Assembly (NCBI GenBank): GCA_018700895.1
Contig: JABIUV010000025.1
Location: 1 to 56,074, forward strand
From: Bacteroidota bacterium
GTDB lineage: Bacteria; Bacteroidota; Bacteroidia; NS11-12g; UBA9320
Length of the DNA stretch: 56,074 nucleotides
Direction: 5' to 3'
The notes under the pieces are model-generated. The model did not search any database, was not told where the DNA came from, and worked only from the letters and a program-made list of their open reading frames with translations. The position numbers were made by a program, and so were the translations under genes. Shown piece by piece: positions 46,167-53,390 of this stretch. How positions within the stretch are numbered: position 1 is the first letter of the stretch; each line of letters opens with the position of its first letter.

Positions 46167-46196
46167 TTTGCAAAGATAAATTAAGCCTTATTTTTG
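46167..46196 (+). promoter_or_regulatory. Promoter of the CAU tRNA
   Basis: TTTG at 46167-46170 and TATTTTTG at 46189-46196 are separated by 18 nt, a textbook Bacteroidota -33/-7 pair. The tRNA starts 111 nt downstream. No coding region lies in 46074-46307. Confidence 0.5.
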
Positions 46197-46307
46197 CAGA
46201 CCTTTTGAAAAAGAGGAGAATTAATTTAGGTCTTTTGCTTTCGCCAGCACTCAGTTTTGGCAGACAAGCAGCTTCGCAAATGACCTTTAGATAAAGTGAC
46301 CAAAAGA

Positions 46308-46381
46308 GGGCCTATAGCTCAGTTGGTTAGAGCACCTGACTCATAATCAGGTGGTCCCTGGTTCGAGTCCAGGTGGGCCCA
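46308..46381 (+). tRNA. tRNA with CAU anticodon (likely Ile2, possibly elongator Met)
   Basis: A 74-nt cloverleaf. The acceptor GGGCCTA/TGGGCCC pairs fully (one T-G), the D-arm is TAGCTCAGTTGGTTAGAGC, the anticodon stem is CCTGA/TCAGG around CTCATAA, and the T-stem is CCTGG/CCAGG. GACTCATAATC resembles the Ile2 tRNAs whose CAU is modified to lysidine. The discriminator is A and CCA is not encoded. The 5' part is ancestral; the 3' part was probably supplied by the integrated element. Confidence 0.93.
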
Positions 46382-46382
46382 C
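46314..46382 (+). repeat. Left direct repeat (attL core) of the tRNA island
   Basis: From atagctcag to gtgggcccac this sequence matches 53391-53458 apart from a one-base length difference in the D-loop and one T/C change in the T-loop. The flanks diverge at both ends, as expected for a site-specific integration target duplication. Confidence 0.85.
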
Positions 46383-46386
46383 TATC

Positions 46387-46420
46387 AAACCCTTTACTAG
46401 CAATAGTTTAGGGTTTTTTT
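46387..46420 (+). terminator. Terminator of the CAU tRNA
   Basis: AAACCCT and AGGGTTT form a stem followed by a run of T, five bases after the tRNA. It lies on the element side of the junction. Confidence 0.75.
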
Positions 46421-46433
46421 ATTTCAACTACCT

Positions 46434-46493
46434 GTGTTTTACACAATCTCAAATATACACTTTTCAAGTCTTTTCTGGCAGTACTGAGGCAGT
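46434..46493. promoter_or_regulatory. Left-end candidate integrase arm sites
   Basis: GTGTTTTACACA (46434-46445) is the exact inverted copy of TGTGTAAAACAC at 53370-53381 near the right end. CAGTACTGAGGCAGT (46479-46493) resembles CAGTGCTTAGACAGT at 53341-53355. Paired short repeats flanking both ends of an integrase-bounded element fit arm-type binding sites for the recombinase. Confidence 0.45.
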
Positions 46494-46544
46494 AAATTTT
46501 TGAGTCTGCTACTTTATTAAAAGGAATGTTAAATTTGGGGCTTA

Positions 46545-46613
46545 ATGATAACAGGAGAATTAAAATCACAAGTAGATAAAATCTGGGAAGCCTTTTGGAC
46601 AGTATATTGGTAA
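46545..46613 (+). pseudogene. N-terminal remnant of type I restriction methylase HsdM
   Basis: An ATG opens MITGELKSQVDKIWEAFWT, the conserved start of HsdM methyltransferase subunits, then runs into unrelated VYW and a stop. The usual GGISNP continuation is missing. Only about 19 codons remain. Confidence 0.65.
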
Positions 46614-46848
46614 CGTTAGATTACACTATTATAATCCTATGTTCTCTCAAAAAGATTGGTTAGGAGATCAGCAAATGGGTCAGGTAACCAAAGGTTATTT
46701 TATCAATCCTAATTTCTCTGCCAATCAAGATGGCTCTATCTCTTTATGGAATGTCTATAATCTTATGACCGAAGCCAATAAGAGCAGTTATATAGATAGG
46801 TTTATTCCCAAAGCTATGCAAATAGGTAATATGCTTAGTTTAGCATAA
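46590..46848 (+). pseudogene. C-terminal remnant of a DUF3871-family gene
   Basis: In the frame shifted from the hsdM remnant, GQYIGNVRLHYYNP is followed by LGDQQMGQVTKGYF, DGSISLWNVYNLMT and EANKSSYIDRF. That order is characteristic of the C-terminal part of DUF3871, a family carried on Bacteroidota mobile elements. An ATG at 46639 gives a 69-residue ORF, but the N-terminal two-thirds of the family is missing. Confidence 0.6.
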
Positions 46849-46943
46849 GTAATGTAGGGGAGTGTAAAAGCTCCTCTATTTTTAAAACGGAACAGAATTA
46901 TCTGGTTCATTAGATAGATAAGGTAATAGATCTATTTTTGTAG

Positions 46944-47324
46944 ATGTTCAAAATAATATTGCTCTCTATTATAGGTCTACTTCCTATAGAATTTACACCT
47001 TCTCAAGCCCTTTTTAATAAAGAGTGGAAAGCTAAAACACCACTAGTAATAGATGGGATAAAAATTAAGGGTTTTGAATTGTTTTTGCTAGAAGAGTACA
47101 ATAATGATTGGAACAGAGAAGGTGTGATGTTCAAGAGCATTTATAGAGGTGCTAGGCAGTTTCCTTCTTCATTTGATTATAAAATCACTCCAGATACTTT
47201 GAAATTAAAAGTTACGTTTTCAGCAGCAGGACTTGCTACTGGGGAAGTATACAACATACCTTATACTCTAAACAAAAAGCAACTTACCTTAAAATATTAT
47301 GGACAAGAGAGTACTTATAAGTAA
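46944..47324 (+). CDS. Small secreted hypothetical protein, island cargo
   Basis: A 126-residue protein with a signal peptide (MFKIILLSIIGLLPIEFTPSQA). The mature part has repeated short beta-type stretches (TPLVIDGIKIKGFELFLL, YKITPDTLKLKVTFSAA, YTLNKKQLTLKYYGQ). I do not recognise the family. Codon usage is strongly AT-biased like the rest of the island. No partner gene is close; the next cargo gene is about 200 bp away. Confidence 0.65.
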   Translation: MFKIILLSIIGLLPIEFTPSQALFNKEWKAKTPLVIDGIKIKGFELFLLEEYNNDWNREGVMFKSIYRGARQFPSSFDYKITPDTLKLKVTFSAAGLATGEVYNIPYTLNKKQLTLKYYGQESTYK

Positions 47325-47520
47325 ATCAAACACACTTTGCTCATTGACTCCTGAAGTGTTGTTATCACAATCAGCTCAAAAGTTACAGTGCATCTCAAAA
47401 TAGGTTTATTAACGCGTATGTGGATAGCCATATACCCTTAAATCATTGAAGGGACTTTGCCTTTAAAAATCTGAGCACATTATATATAGATATAGCTAAC
47501 GTTTATTTAAATTTGAAGAT

Positions 47521-48612
47521 ATGAAAAAGACATTCTTAGTCTCAGCTTTGCTAGTTATTCCTTTTTATTTTTATGGTCAAAGTAAAAAAGAACTTATAAA
47601 AGCAAATAATGATTTGACATATAAATTCAATGTCCTTTTAGAACAAAACAATGAACTCAATGAAAAATACAATGCATTAAAAGAAAAACACAGTGTTTCT
47701 TTTGACACTCCAGAAAACTATGCAAAGTCTATTTTTAAATTACTAAAAAGCAAAAACAAGAATGAAGCCTCTAAACTATTGATGAGTATAGATGATTCTA
47801 AATTTTTCCCTGACAAATTAAGTAAAGCTTTCTCAGAGGCAGCAGATGAAGATAGTATTTCTGTTAGTGACTTTATTCAAAATTGGAATGATGACTCTAA
47901 AAAAACTTTTGATGAGGCATATTATGGAGGACTTAATATGGGTATCAACTGGCAAAGTGCTGTTTTTACAAAAGCAGAATTTATAATTGAATATGATGCA
48001 AAAATAGATACATATGTAATAGATGGTTATTTGGTGTTTTTTAAATCTTCAAACAAAGACTATAGCTTTAGAATTAAAAGAGCTTTCATCATTAATGATA
48101 AACCCAACAATTGGAGAATAAGAGGTCCATATGACCTTCAAGCTCAAAAGTTGGAAAAAGAAAAAAGAGAAAAAGAAAGACTGGAAAGAGTAAAGCAAAA
48201 AGAAATTGAACTTAAAAACAAACCCTATACTCCTTGGAAACTATATGTTGGAGGTACAAACTGGTCATATAGCCCAGACAATAAAGAAACGTTCACAGAG
48301 TTCAGATGCAAAATCACTAACAATACAGAACATGTTGTAAATAGAGTAAGATTCAGAGTTTCTATTTATACCGGAGCAGCCTACAAAGGTGGGACTAAAG
48401 TGTTTTCAAAGACATATGATTTAAATAGGTATTCCCCAAAAAGTAGTATCTGCTATAGTTGCACTCAAGTTTTGAGTCTTCAACCAGGGGATATGCAAGA
48501 AATTCAAATTCCTGAGCTTAAAGATTTCTTTTTAGGAGAGGATACTTCGGATGATAATAAATGGTATGCTAAATATGAAATTTTAGACGTTTTCCCAAAG
48601 CATAATAAGTAA
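47521..48612 (+). CDS. Secreted hypothetical protein with coiled coil and beta-sandwich, island cargo
   Basis: A 363-residue protein with a signal peptide (MKKTFLVSALLVIPFYFYGQ). A short coiled coil (ELIKANNDLTYKFNVLLEQNNELNEKY in part, about 22-60) precedes a helical domain (PENYAKSIFKLLKSKNKNEASKLLMSI). A mixed domain around 130-205 is followed by a charged helix (KLEKEKREKERLERVKQKEIEL). The C-terminal beta domain of about 120 residues (FRCKITNNTEHVVNRVRFRVSIY) resembles FxLYD-like sandwich domains. The function is unknown. Its stop lies one base from the stop of an integrase remnant on the other strand. Confidence 0.75.
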   Translation: MKKTFLVSALLVIPFYFYGQSKKELIKANNDLTYKFNVLLEQNNELNEKYNALKEKHSVSFDTPENYAKSIFKLLKSKNKNEASKLLMSIDDSKFFPDKLSKAFSEAADEDSISVSDFIQNWNDDSKKTFDEAYYGGLNMGINWQSAVFTKAEFIIEYDAKIDTYVIDGYLVFFKSSNKDYSFRIKRAFIINDKPNNWRIRGPYDLQAQKLEKEKREKERLERVKQKEIELKNKPYTPWKLYVGGTNWSYSPDNKETFTEFRCKITNNTEHVVNRVRFRVSIYTGAAYKGGTKVFSKTYDLNRYSPKSSICYSCTQVLSLQPGDMQEIQIPELKDFFLGEDTSDDNKWYAKYEILDVFPKHNK

Positions 48613-48613
48613 A

Positions 48614-48695
48614 CTAAACCATAGGCGTATCTTCTTATTTTAATTCAGCAATGTGCCAAGGTAAGTCAAATAAGCTACTTTTATAGGTGAAAATG
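48614..48695 (-). pseudogene. Integrase 3'-end remnant 1
   Basis: The plus strand reads ctaaaccataggcgtatctt, close to the antisense end of the intact integrase gene (ctaaaccataggcatatcct at 52274). Translated leftward, the C-terminus is DLPWHIAEL.[stop].EDTPMV, against GLELAELSEEDMPMV in the intact protein. An in-frame stop and poor match farther upstream show it is an old, decayed remnant. Confidence 0.6.
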
Positions 48696-48777
48696 CGCTT
48701 TATAAATTTAAGATATGTGAAATTCATTTCTAAATGTCTCATCCACCTACTTAAGAAGCCTATCAGTAAGAAATATT

Positions 48778-49323
48778 TTAAAAGAACAAGGGTTTCAACT
48801 TTACTCTACCATCAGTGTGAAGTGTGTAGGTTTGATTTATTTCCAATGAGTCAATATCAATTGGACCCTGGCCACTGAGTGATACAAGCCTCTCAAAGAG
48901 TAGATTTCTTTCTTGGGTATTATTTGTAATGAATTCTAATCCATTGATAAAAGAGTGTTGAATAACCCATCCATTTTTAAATCTTATCTCAAACCAATCT
49001 GCTTTATAATTTTTACTGGATAAGTAAGTGAGTAACTCAAGTGTGTTGTCAAAGGACAATCTCATTTTATGCTGAGGATATTGTTTCTTCTTCTTTCTGT
49101 TTTCAGCACCTTTTTTCCTGTAACATAATTCCATTTTAAGAATGCTGAGGTGTTTAAAATGAATGAGCATAGATATTCTATCAATACTGTCATTGAATTG
49201 AATGATAAAGCTCCTATGTGTACCCCCATCCTGCAATTGGTTAGGATTATCCATTTCACTTATCCATGGAGAATGCCTCAGTTCTAATGATCTAATTAAT
49301 ATGTATTCCTGGCTATCCTTCAT
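48778..49323 (-). CDS. Hypothetical cytoplasmic protein, island cargo
   Basis: A 181-residue basic protein without signal peptide. Visible stretches are SFIIQFNDSIDRISMLIHFKHLSILKMEL, a Lys/Arg-rich run (YRKKGAENRKKKKQYPQH), and LELLTYLSSKNYKADWFEIRFKNGWVIQHSFINGLEF. No known motif is recognised. It overlaps the lipoprotein gene upstream by 11 nt, so the two are translated together. The pair runs opposite to the other cargo genes and sits where the rest of integrase remnant 1 would have been. Confidence 0.65.
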   Translation of the reverse strand: MKDSQEYILIRSLELRHSPWISEMDNPNQLQDGGTHRSFIIQFNDSIDRISMLIHFKHLSILKMELCYRKKGAENRKKKKQYPQHKMRLSFDNTLELLTYLSSKNYKADWFEIRFKNGWVIQHSFINGLEFITNNTQERNLLFERLVSLSGQGPIDIDSLEINQTYTLHTDGRVKLKPLFF

Positions 49324-50014
49324 CTAACTTAAATTCATATTTTTTCTTACCAGTCAATATTTCCAGAGATGGTATGTTATCTGACATATCTAGCAGCTTA
49401 TAAGTGGAGTCAACAGTAAGTATGACTTTATTTTCCTCCAAACTGAATTCATTTTTTTTATTCAATAGCCAATAGATCTCTTCCTTTTTGAATTTAACAT
49501 TTCTCCTTTGTTCAACTCTGGCTTCACGTATCCAGGTTTTTACCTTATCATTCAATGGATTAATCTTTATATTATTTGATCTAATTAAATCCCCTGTCTC
49601 AGAATTGTATGGCCCTTCTTTACCTGTATATAGCTGCTTAAAAAAAAGTTGCTTCATGAAACTTGAATCATTCAATGACCACAAGTAAAATGTCTGCCAA
49701 TTAGTACCTCCTCCATTGATTAAGCAGGAAGTAAATAAATACTCTCTAGAACCGCATTTCAGAATCTTATAATCAGGAGTTCTTCCATAGGTGCAATCAT
49801 AAATTGTATCTATCTGATCACCATTTGATACAGCTAATCCTCCCTGATCACCTCTGCCGCCCCAAGATGATTCAATAATGGGAGTTATAGTGATGCGTTT
49901 TCTCCCTGCTGTAACTGTCACTTCTTTTTCTGACGTATACGTTTCTACATTGTGACTATTTGAACAGCCAAAAAATAGTGGAATAATGAAGAGAAAGTAA
50001 AGTTTATTTTGCAT
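49313..50014 (-). CDS. Lipoprotein, island cargo
   Basis: A 233-residue lipoprotein; the signal ends with LFIIPLFFGC (Cys about residue 17). The mature part contains EKEVTVTAGRKRITITPIIESSWGGRGDQGGLAVSNGDQIDTIYDCTYG and a predicted beta-rich fold ending LDMSDNIPSLEILTGKKKYEF. No family is recognised. It is encoded first in a two-gene leftward operon with the 181-residue protein. Confidence 0.72.
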   Translation of the reverse strand: MQNKLYFLFIIPLFFGCSNSHNVETYTSEKEVTVTAGRKRITITPIIESSWGGRGDQGGLAVSNGDQIDTIYDCTYGRTPDYKILKCGSREYLFTSCLINGGGTNWQTFYLWSLNDSSFMKQLFFKQLYTGKEGPYNSETGDLIRSNNIKINPLNDKVKTWIREARVEQRRNVKFKKEEIYWLLNKKNEFSLEENKVILTVDSTYKLLDMSDNIPSLEILTGKKKYEFKLDEG

Positions 50015-50351
50015 ATAGAACTGAGACAGTAAAGATAATATTTTATGGGATAAGCTGTTTTCTAGATAAAATAGAAATGCTCATAAATTTCTATGAGAGC
50101 CTAAAACAGAAAGTTCATAAGTTAGAAATCTCCCTTAAAATCAGATAGCTAACATTTAGTATCTATTAACCCTTCCAGATCATCTCTTTAGCTCTAAGAT
50201 GGATTAATCAATATGTTGCTTTTAGACAAATCAGGGTTTATGATACTTTTCTAATATTAGTTCTTACTATGTTTTATTTGGCTATCTAACCTTTTCCATA
50301 GCGTTATTTTAGATGAAAATAGTTTATTTTGGAAACTTAAATATTTACAAT
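50015..50351. other. AT-rich intergenic stretch with an arm-like repeat
   Basis: This gap lies between two divergent lipoprotein genes. It has ACTGAGACAGTAAAG at 50020-50034, resembling the repeats near both island ends (46479 and 53341), and a small hairpin CTCATA/TATGAG at 50080-50097. Divergent promoters presumably lie here but no clear TAnnTTTG element stands out. No ORF is supported. Confidence 0.5.
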
Positions 50352-51035
50352 ATGGTTAATCTGAGTTTATCACCAAAAAGCAAATACTCTTTTGCTTTAG
50401 TTTTTCTTTTTCTTTTTCTTGGATGTGCAAATGATGATAATGAGGTTGAATTAAATAATCAAAGGATTCAATATTCCTTTGAGATAAAATTTGGTGGAGA
50501 GACTCATAAAATAGTAGGAGAGTTTTCAGATTATTTTGATTTCTCTCAATCAACAATTCAAAACCATTCATTAGCTAGTTTAAGTCAGGGCATATTAGGT
50601 TTAGGTTTTCAACTTAATGATATTAGTGCAACAGATTATATTTCTGGTCAGCCATTATATTTTAATCTAAGAATAGAAAATCCACAAATTGGAAATAACA
50701 ATATTGGAGAGCTACAAATTAATTCAAGACCTTATACAGATGATTATGCAACTGCTAATGGAATACGTACTACTGCCTTTTGGAGTTCAGAGTATGTTGA
50801 AAATACTTCAATGGAATATACAGATGCTTATAGAGATAACTTAATTGGTAAATTAACTAAGATTAGTTTGAGCAATCTAGGAAAAAGTTCATCTATAGGT
50901 ACTGCTGATGGTGATAACGTACAAGGCTCATATGAAGGTGTGTTATATTACAGACAACGAGGGCAAACTACAGAACAATTATTTAATGTACCTGTCCCTA
51001 TAAAAATCACATTCAGTGCTGTAAGAATGAACTAA
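50352..51035 (+). CDS. Lipoprotein, island cargo
   Basis: From the chosen ATG (MVNLSLSPKSKY) the signal FALVFLFLFLGC leads to lipidated Cys at about residue 25, then an acidic NDDNEVE tether. The mature domain of about 200 residues looks all-beta (YSFEIKFGGETHKIVGEFSDYF; LYFNLRIENPQIGNNNIGELQIN; VPVPIKITFSAVRMN). No family is recognised. An in-frame ATG 13 codons upstream (50313) is possible but would give an atypical signal. The stop is six bases from integrase remnant 2 on the opposite strand. Confidence 0.75.
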   Translation: MVNLSLSPKSKYSFALVFLFLFLGCANDDNEVELNNQRIQYSFEIKFGGETHKIVGEFSDYFDFSQSTIQNHSLASLSQGILGLGFQLNDISATDYISGQPLYFNLRIENPQIGNNNIGELQINSRPYTDDYATANGIRTTAFWSSEYVENTSMEYTDAYRDNLIGKLTKISLSNLGKSSSIGTADGDNVQGSYEGVLYYRQRGQTTEQLFNVPVPIKITFSAVRMN

Positions 51036-51041
51036 AGCAAA

Positions 51042-51120
51042 CTAAAACATAGGCATATCCTCTTCTTCTAGTTCAGCTATTTCTAAGCCACGCAAGTAGG
51101 TAAGAGATACATTTACAGTT
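51042..51120 (-). pseudogene. Integrase 3'-end remnant 2
   Basis: Translated leftward this reads VNVSLTYLRGLEIAEL then EEEDMPMF and a stop. It matches the intact integrase C-terminus (INVSLTYLRGLELAEL, SEEDMPMV), including the catalytic tyrosine. Most base differences are synonymous. Upstream on the same strand the match ends abruptly with a stop codon, so only about the last 25 codons remain. Confidence 0.85.
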
Positions 51121-51192
51121 CAAACCAATTAGAACAGAAATTTCACTATTTCATTGAATTATTTTTATTATTTTTGAATAAAATCAAACGTT

Positions 51193-51477
51193 ATGAAAAA
51201 GTACTTTAATCATATTGCCAAGGAGTTCTTAAATTATGGAGTAGGTTGGATATGTGGACTTATTTCAGTTCAATTAGTTCTATTATTTTTTGAAGAAAAA
51301 GGAATTATGAACCTTTGGGGTTTTTGGTCAGACAAAATGGTAGTTGAAAAAACTACTCTTTCAGTAATAGAGTGGCTTACTTCTGGTATTATTGGATATG
51401 TGGTAATGCAACAAGTTAATAAAGTTATAACTAAAGTTACGTTATTCAACTCAAATGACTTAGCAACCAAAGATTAA
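51193..51477 (+). CDS. Small membrane protein, island cargo
   Basis: A 94-residue protein with two hydrophobic segments (YGVGWICGLISVQLVLLFF at about 15-35 and WLTSGIIGYVVMQQVNKVI at about 60-80) and short charged ends. No family is recognised. It precedes the 254-residue membrane protein by 28 nt on the same strand, so the two are probably co-expressed. Confidence 0.68.
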   Translation: MKKYFNHIAKEFLNYGVGWICGLISVQLVLLFFEEKGIMNLWGFWSDKMVVEKTTLSVIEWLTSGIIGYVVMQQVNKVITKVTLFNSNDLATKD

Positions 51478-51505
51478 CTTTTGTTTCTAACCAATAAATT
51501 GTAAA

Positions 51506-52270
51506 ATGTCTATTTGGAAAAAATTTTTAGAAAAAAAATCAGCTGAAGCTCAGTCTCGTGGCTTCACTTATATGACTTCAGTTTTTGACTCAACAATTGG
51601 TAAAAGAAGAGGAGGAGGTGACGGTTTTTATAAGATGATTCCCAAACTTATTGGAGTTATAATAATTGGGTTTGTATTCATTACAATTTTTAAGGGGGTG
51701 GTAGAGTATCTTCCTTATATATTTGGCTTACTACTTGTATTAATCATAATTTTAAGAAAGCAATTAAAAGCTATCGTTAGCAAAAAAATTAACATAGGAG
51801 GCATCAAAGAAAATATTCCTAATCCTATTCAAAAATTAAAACAAGAATTAGTTGACGATAAAGGAAATTATGCAAAGGGTGTGGTAATTAGTGCAAGATT
51901 AGAAGAGATTCCAAAAAAAGATAGATTTACTGTTAAAGGACCCAGAAAAGGGCTTAAAACAACTTATATTGAACAAATTGAAGAAATTGTTGTAACTGTA
52001 ACAGTCCAAAAAGGAAAACTTGAAATTGGTGATGCCTTAAAAGCACATTATTCAATATGGGGATGGCACGATTGTAAGGTAAGTCGTATATATAATGAAA
52101 ATGGTGAGAAAGTAAAATTTGCTGAAGCGGGTCAAACTGTATCTATAACCGGATTCTATAAACTTTACAGCAATAAAAATATTAACATTGACAAAAAGCC
52201 TATTGATGGAAAGAAATTTGAAGCTTATGATGATACCAACTTTGATGGTGACGTTGATGTTGACTTATAA
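51506..52270 (+). CDS. Membrane-anchored protein with IF2/EF-Tu domain-2-like barrel, island cargo
   Basis: A 254-residue protein. The basic N-terminus is followed by two adjacent membrane helices (LIGVIIIGFVFITIFKGVVEY and YIFGLLLVLIIIL, about 48-90). The rest is soluble. At about 170-225, QKGKLEIGDALKAHYSIWGW, CKVSRIYNENGEKVKFAEAG and QTVSITGF follow the pattern of the second beta-barrel domain of translation GTPases (G.L..GD ... V...ydE.G.kV..A.p...V.i.G), but no GTPase domain is present. The acidic C-terminus ends DGDVDVDL. The stop is three bases from the convergent integrase stop. Confidence 0.72.
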   Translation: MSIWKKFLEKKSAEAQSRGFTYMTSVFDSTIGKRRGGGDGFYKMIPKLIGVIIIGFVFITIFKGVVEYLPYIFGLLLVLIIILRKQLKAIVSKKINIGGIKENIPNPIQKLKQELVDDKGNYAKGVVISARLEEIPKKDRFTVKGPRKGLKTTYIEQIEEIVVTVTVQKGKLEIGDALKAHYSIWGWHDCKVSRIYNENGEKVKFAEAGQTVSITGFYKLYSNKNINIDKKPIDGKKFEAYDDTNFDGDVDVDL

Positions 52271-52273
52271 AAC

Positions 52274-53335
52274 CTAAACCATAGGCATATCCTCTTCACT
52301 TAATTCAGCTAACTCTAATCCCCTTAAGTAGGTTAGACTTACATTTATAGATGAATGCCCCATAGCTTTTTGTAGCTTGGTAATAGAGCCCGTTCTCTTA
52401 AAGATATCAATGGCACCTGAGTGTCTGAATGAGTACAAGGTTTGCCCTTCCTTCAAAACATTACTTTGTTTCTTATATCTGCTCCATAGGGTACTAAAAT
52501 AGTCAGGATTCCTACCACACAAATCCCCAGTAAAGATATTATCATTTAAACCTTTTGGATTTAAATAGGGTTTGATAAAGCCTGGAACTGGTACAATTCT
52601 ATTTCTTCCTGACTTATTTCTAAACCCTGAAAGTGTAATAAAGCTTAAGTCCTTTGAGAAATCACCCCAAGTCAATTCCCTCACCTCTCTGTGAGGCCTG
52701 AGTAAGCAGCCATAAGTTAATAAACAACATAGGTGAAGGTGTTTATTAAAGGTTTTAACATCCTCTAATATAGTAGCAATATCATCAAAGGGTTTATGCA
52801 TTATAGCCTTAGCTTTCTTACTTTTTATCTCAGTCATCGGATTACTCTCCATTCCTAAGGATACAGCTTCATTAATAAGCACATTTATGTGCCTTCTAAG
52901 GGTGTTATGAGAAACTCCAGAGCAATACCTTGCAAGAATATTTTTAAGGCTTTTAACGTCAAGTTTTGAAGCACCTATTTCTTGCTCTAAACAGTTAAAA
53001 CTAAACTGAAGCATAGACTTATACTTGTCAGAGTAATCACCAGTTAGTTTTGATTCCAAGGCTTGTTTGATACAATCAAGATCTGAGAGTTTACCACATA
53101 CCAAATTGTTAGATCTATGTGATAATAAAACACCCCCATTTAATAGGTAGCTGTAGATCTCAGCTGCTAGGACTTTAGCTATGGATAATCTTTGGTCAAT
53201 AGGATAAGAGTTGGGATCTGTGGTTGAGTTGATTCTCTTCCCGTTATAAAGCCTATATCTCTTATTATTAATGTAGAAGGATACAAATACTTTTTTTAAA
53301 GAATCAGTGTGAACTTTAGGAAATTGTAATTTCAT
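52274..53335 (-). CDS. Tyrosine recombinase (integrase)
   Basis: A 353-residue site-specific recombinase. The N-terminal half holds a SAM-like core-binding domain (YSDKYKSMLQFSFNCLEQEIG ... HNTLRRHINVLINEAVSLGM). The catalytic domain shows Arg I in YGCLLRPHREVRELTWGDF, the beta Lys in RNKSGRNRIVPVP, Arg II in TLYSFRHSGA (R304, with Tyr in place of the usual first His), His327 in MGHSS and the nucleophile Tyr336 in SLTYLRG. Its start lies 55 bp from the tRNA repeat, the position expected for the integrase of a tRNA island. It should mediate integration and, with help, excision at the CAU tRNA. Confidence 0.93.
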   Translation of the reverse strand: MKLQFPKVHTDSLKKVFVSFYINNKRYRLYNGKRINSTTDPNSYPIDQRLSIAKVLAAEIYSYLLNGGVLLSHRSNNLVCGKLSDLDCIKQALESKLTGDYSDKYKSMLQFSFNCLEQEIGASKLDVKSLKNILARYCSGVSHNTLRRHINVLINEAVSLGMESNPMTEIKSKKAKAIMHKPFDDIATILEDVKTFNKHLHLCCLLTYGCLLRPHREVRELTWGDFSKDLSFITLSGFRNKSGRNRIVPVPGFIKPYLNPKGLNDNIFTGDLCGRNPDYFSTLWSRYKKQSNVLKEGQTLYSFRHSGAIDIFKRTGSITKLQKAMGHSSINVSLTYLRGLELAELSEEDMPMV

Positions 53336-53340
53336 TAGGC

Positions 53341-53381
53341 AGTGCTTAGACAGTTAAACTTATTTTAATGTGTAAAACACT
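53341..53381. promoter_or_regulatory. Right-end candidate arm sites and integrase promoter region
   Basis: CAGTGCTTAGACAGT (53341-53355) and TGTGTAAAACAC (53370-53381) are the counterparts of the left-end repeats at 46479-46493 (direct) and 46434-46445 (inverted). They lie between the integrase start and the tRNA core, where arm sites and integrase expression signals would overlap. Confidence 0.45.
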
Positions 53382-53390
53382 GGTTTTCAA

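Larger units (their letters stand above)
46382..53390. mobile_element. tRNA-integrated genomic island with tyrosine recombinase
   Basis: The island is bounded by direct repeats of the CAU tRNA and is clearly more AT-rich than its flanks. It has an integrase gene reading inward from the right end, as in typical tRNA islands. Its genes are small and uncharacterised: secreted proteins, lipoproteins and membrane proteins. It also holds a restriction-methylase/DUF3871 scar and two extra integrase 3' remnants. Chromosomal genes resume on both sides (T9SS protein to the left, BON-SH3 protein to the right). No relaxase, conjugation or phage structural gene is present, so mobility would rest on the integrase and helper functions. 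Confidence 0.85.

Noticed and set aside
48687-48878. 63-codon plus-strand frame in the island
   Set aside because: It overlaps the end of the integrase remnant and the 3' end of the minus-strand 181-residue gene, and has no recognisable features.
51506-52270. Calling this cargo protein a translation factor
   Set aside because: Only a domain-2-like barrel pattern is seen; there is no GTPase domain, and the protein has two membrane helices.
48614-52300. Integron-type attC sites to explain the repeated integrase-tail sequence
   Set aside because: The repeated DNA encodes an integrase C-terminus with synonymous drift and lacks the paired-arm hairpin of attC; the recombinase is not of the IntI type by position or sequence.
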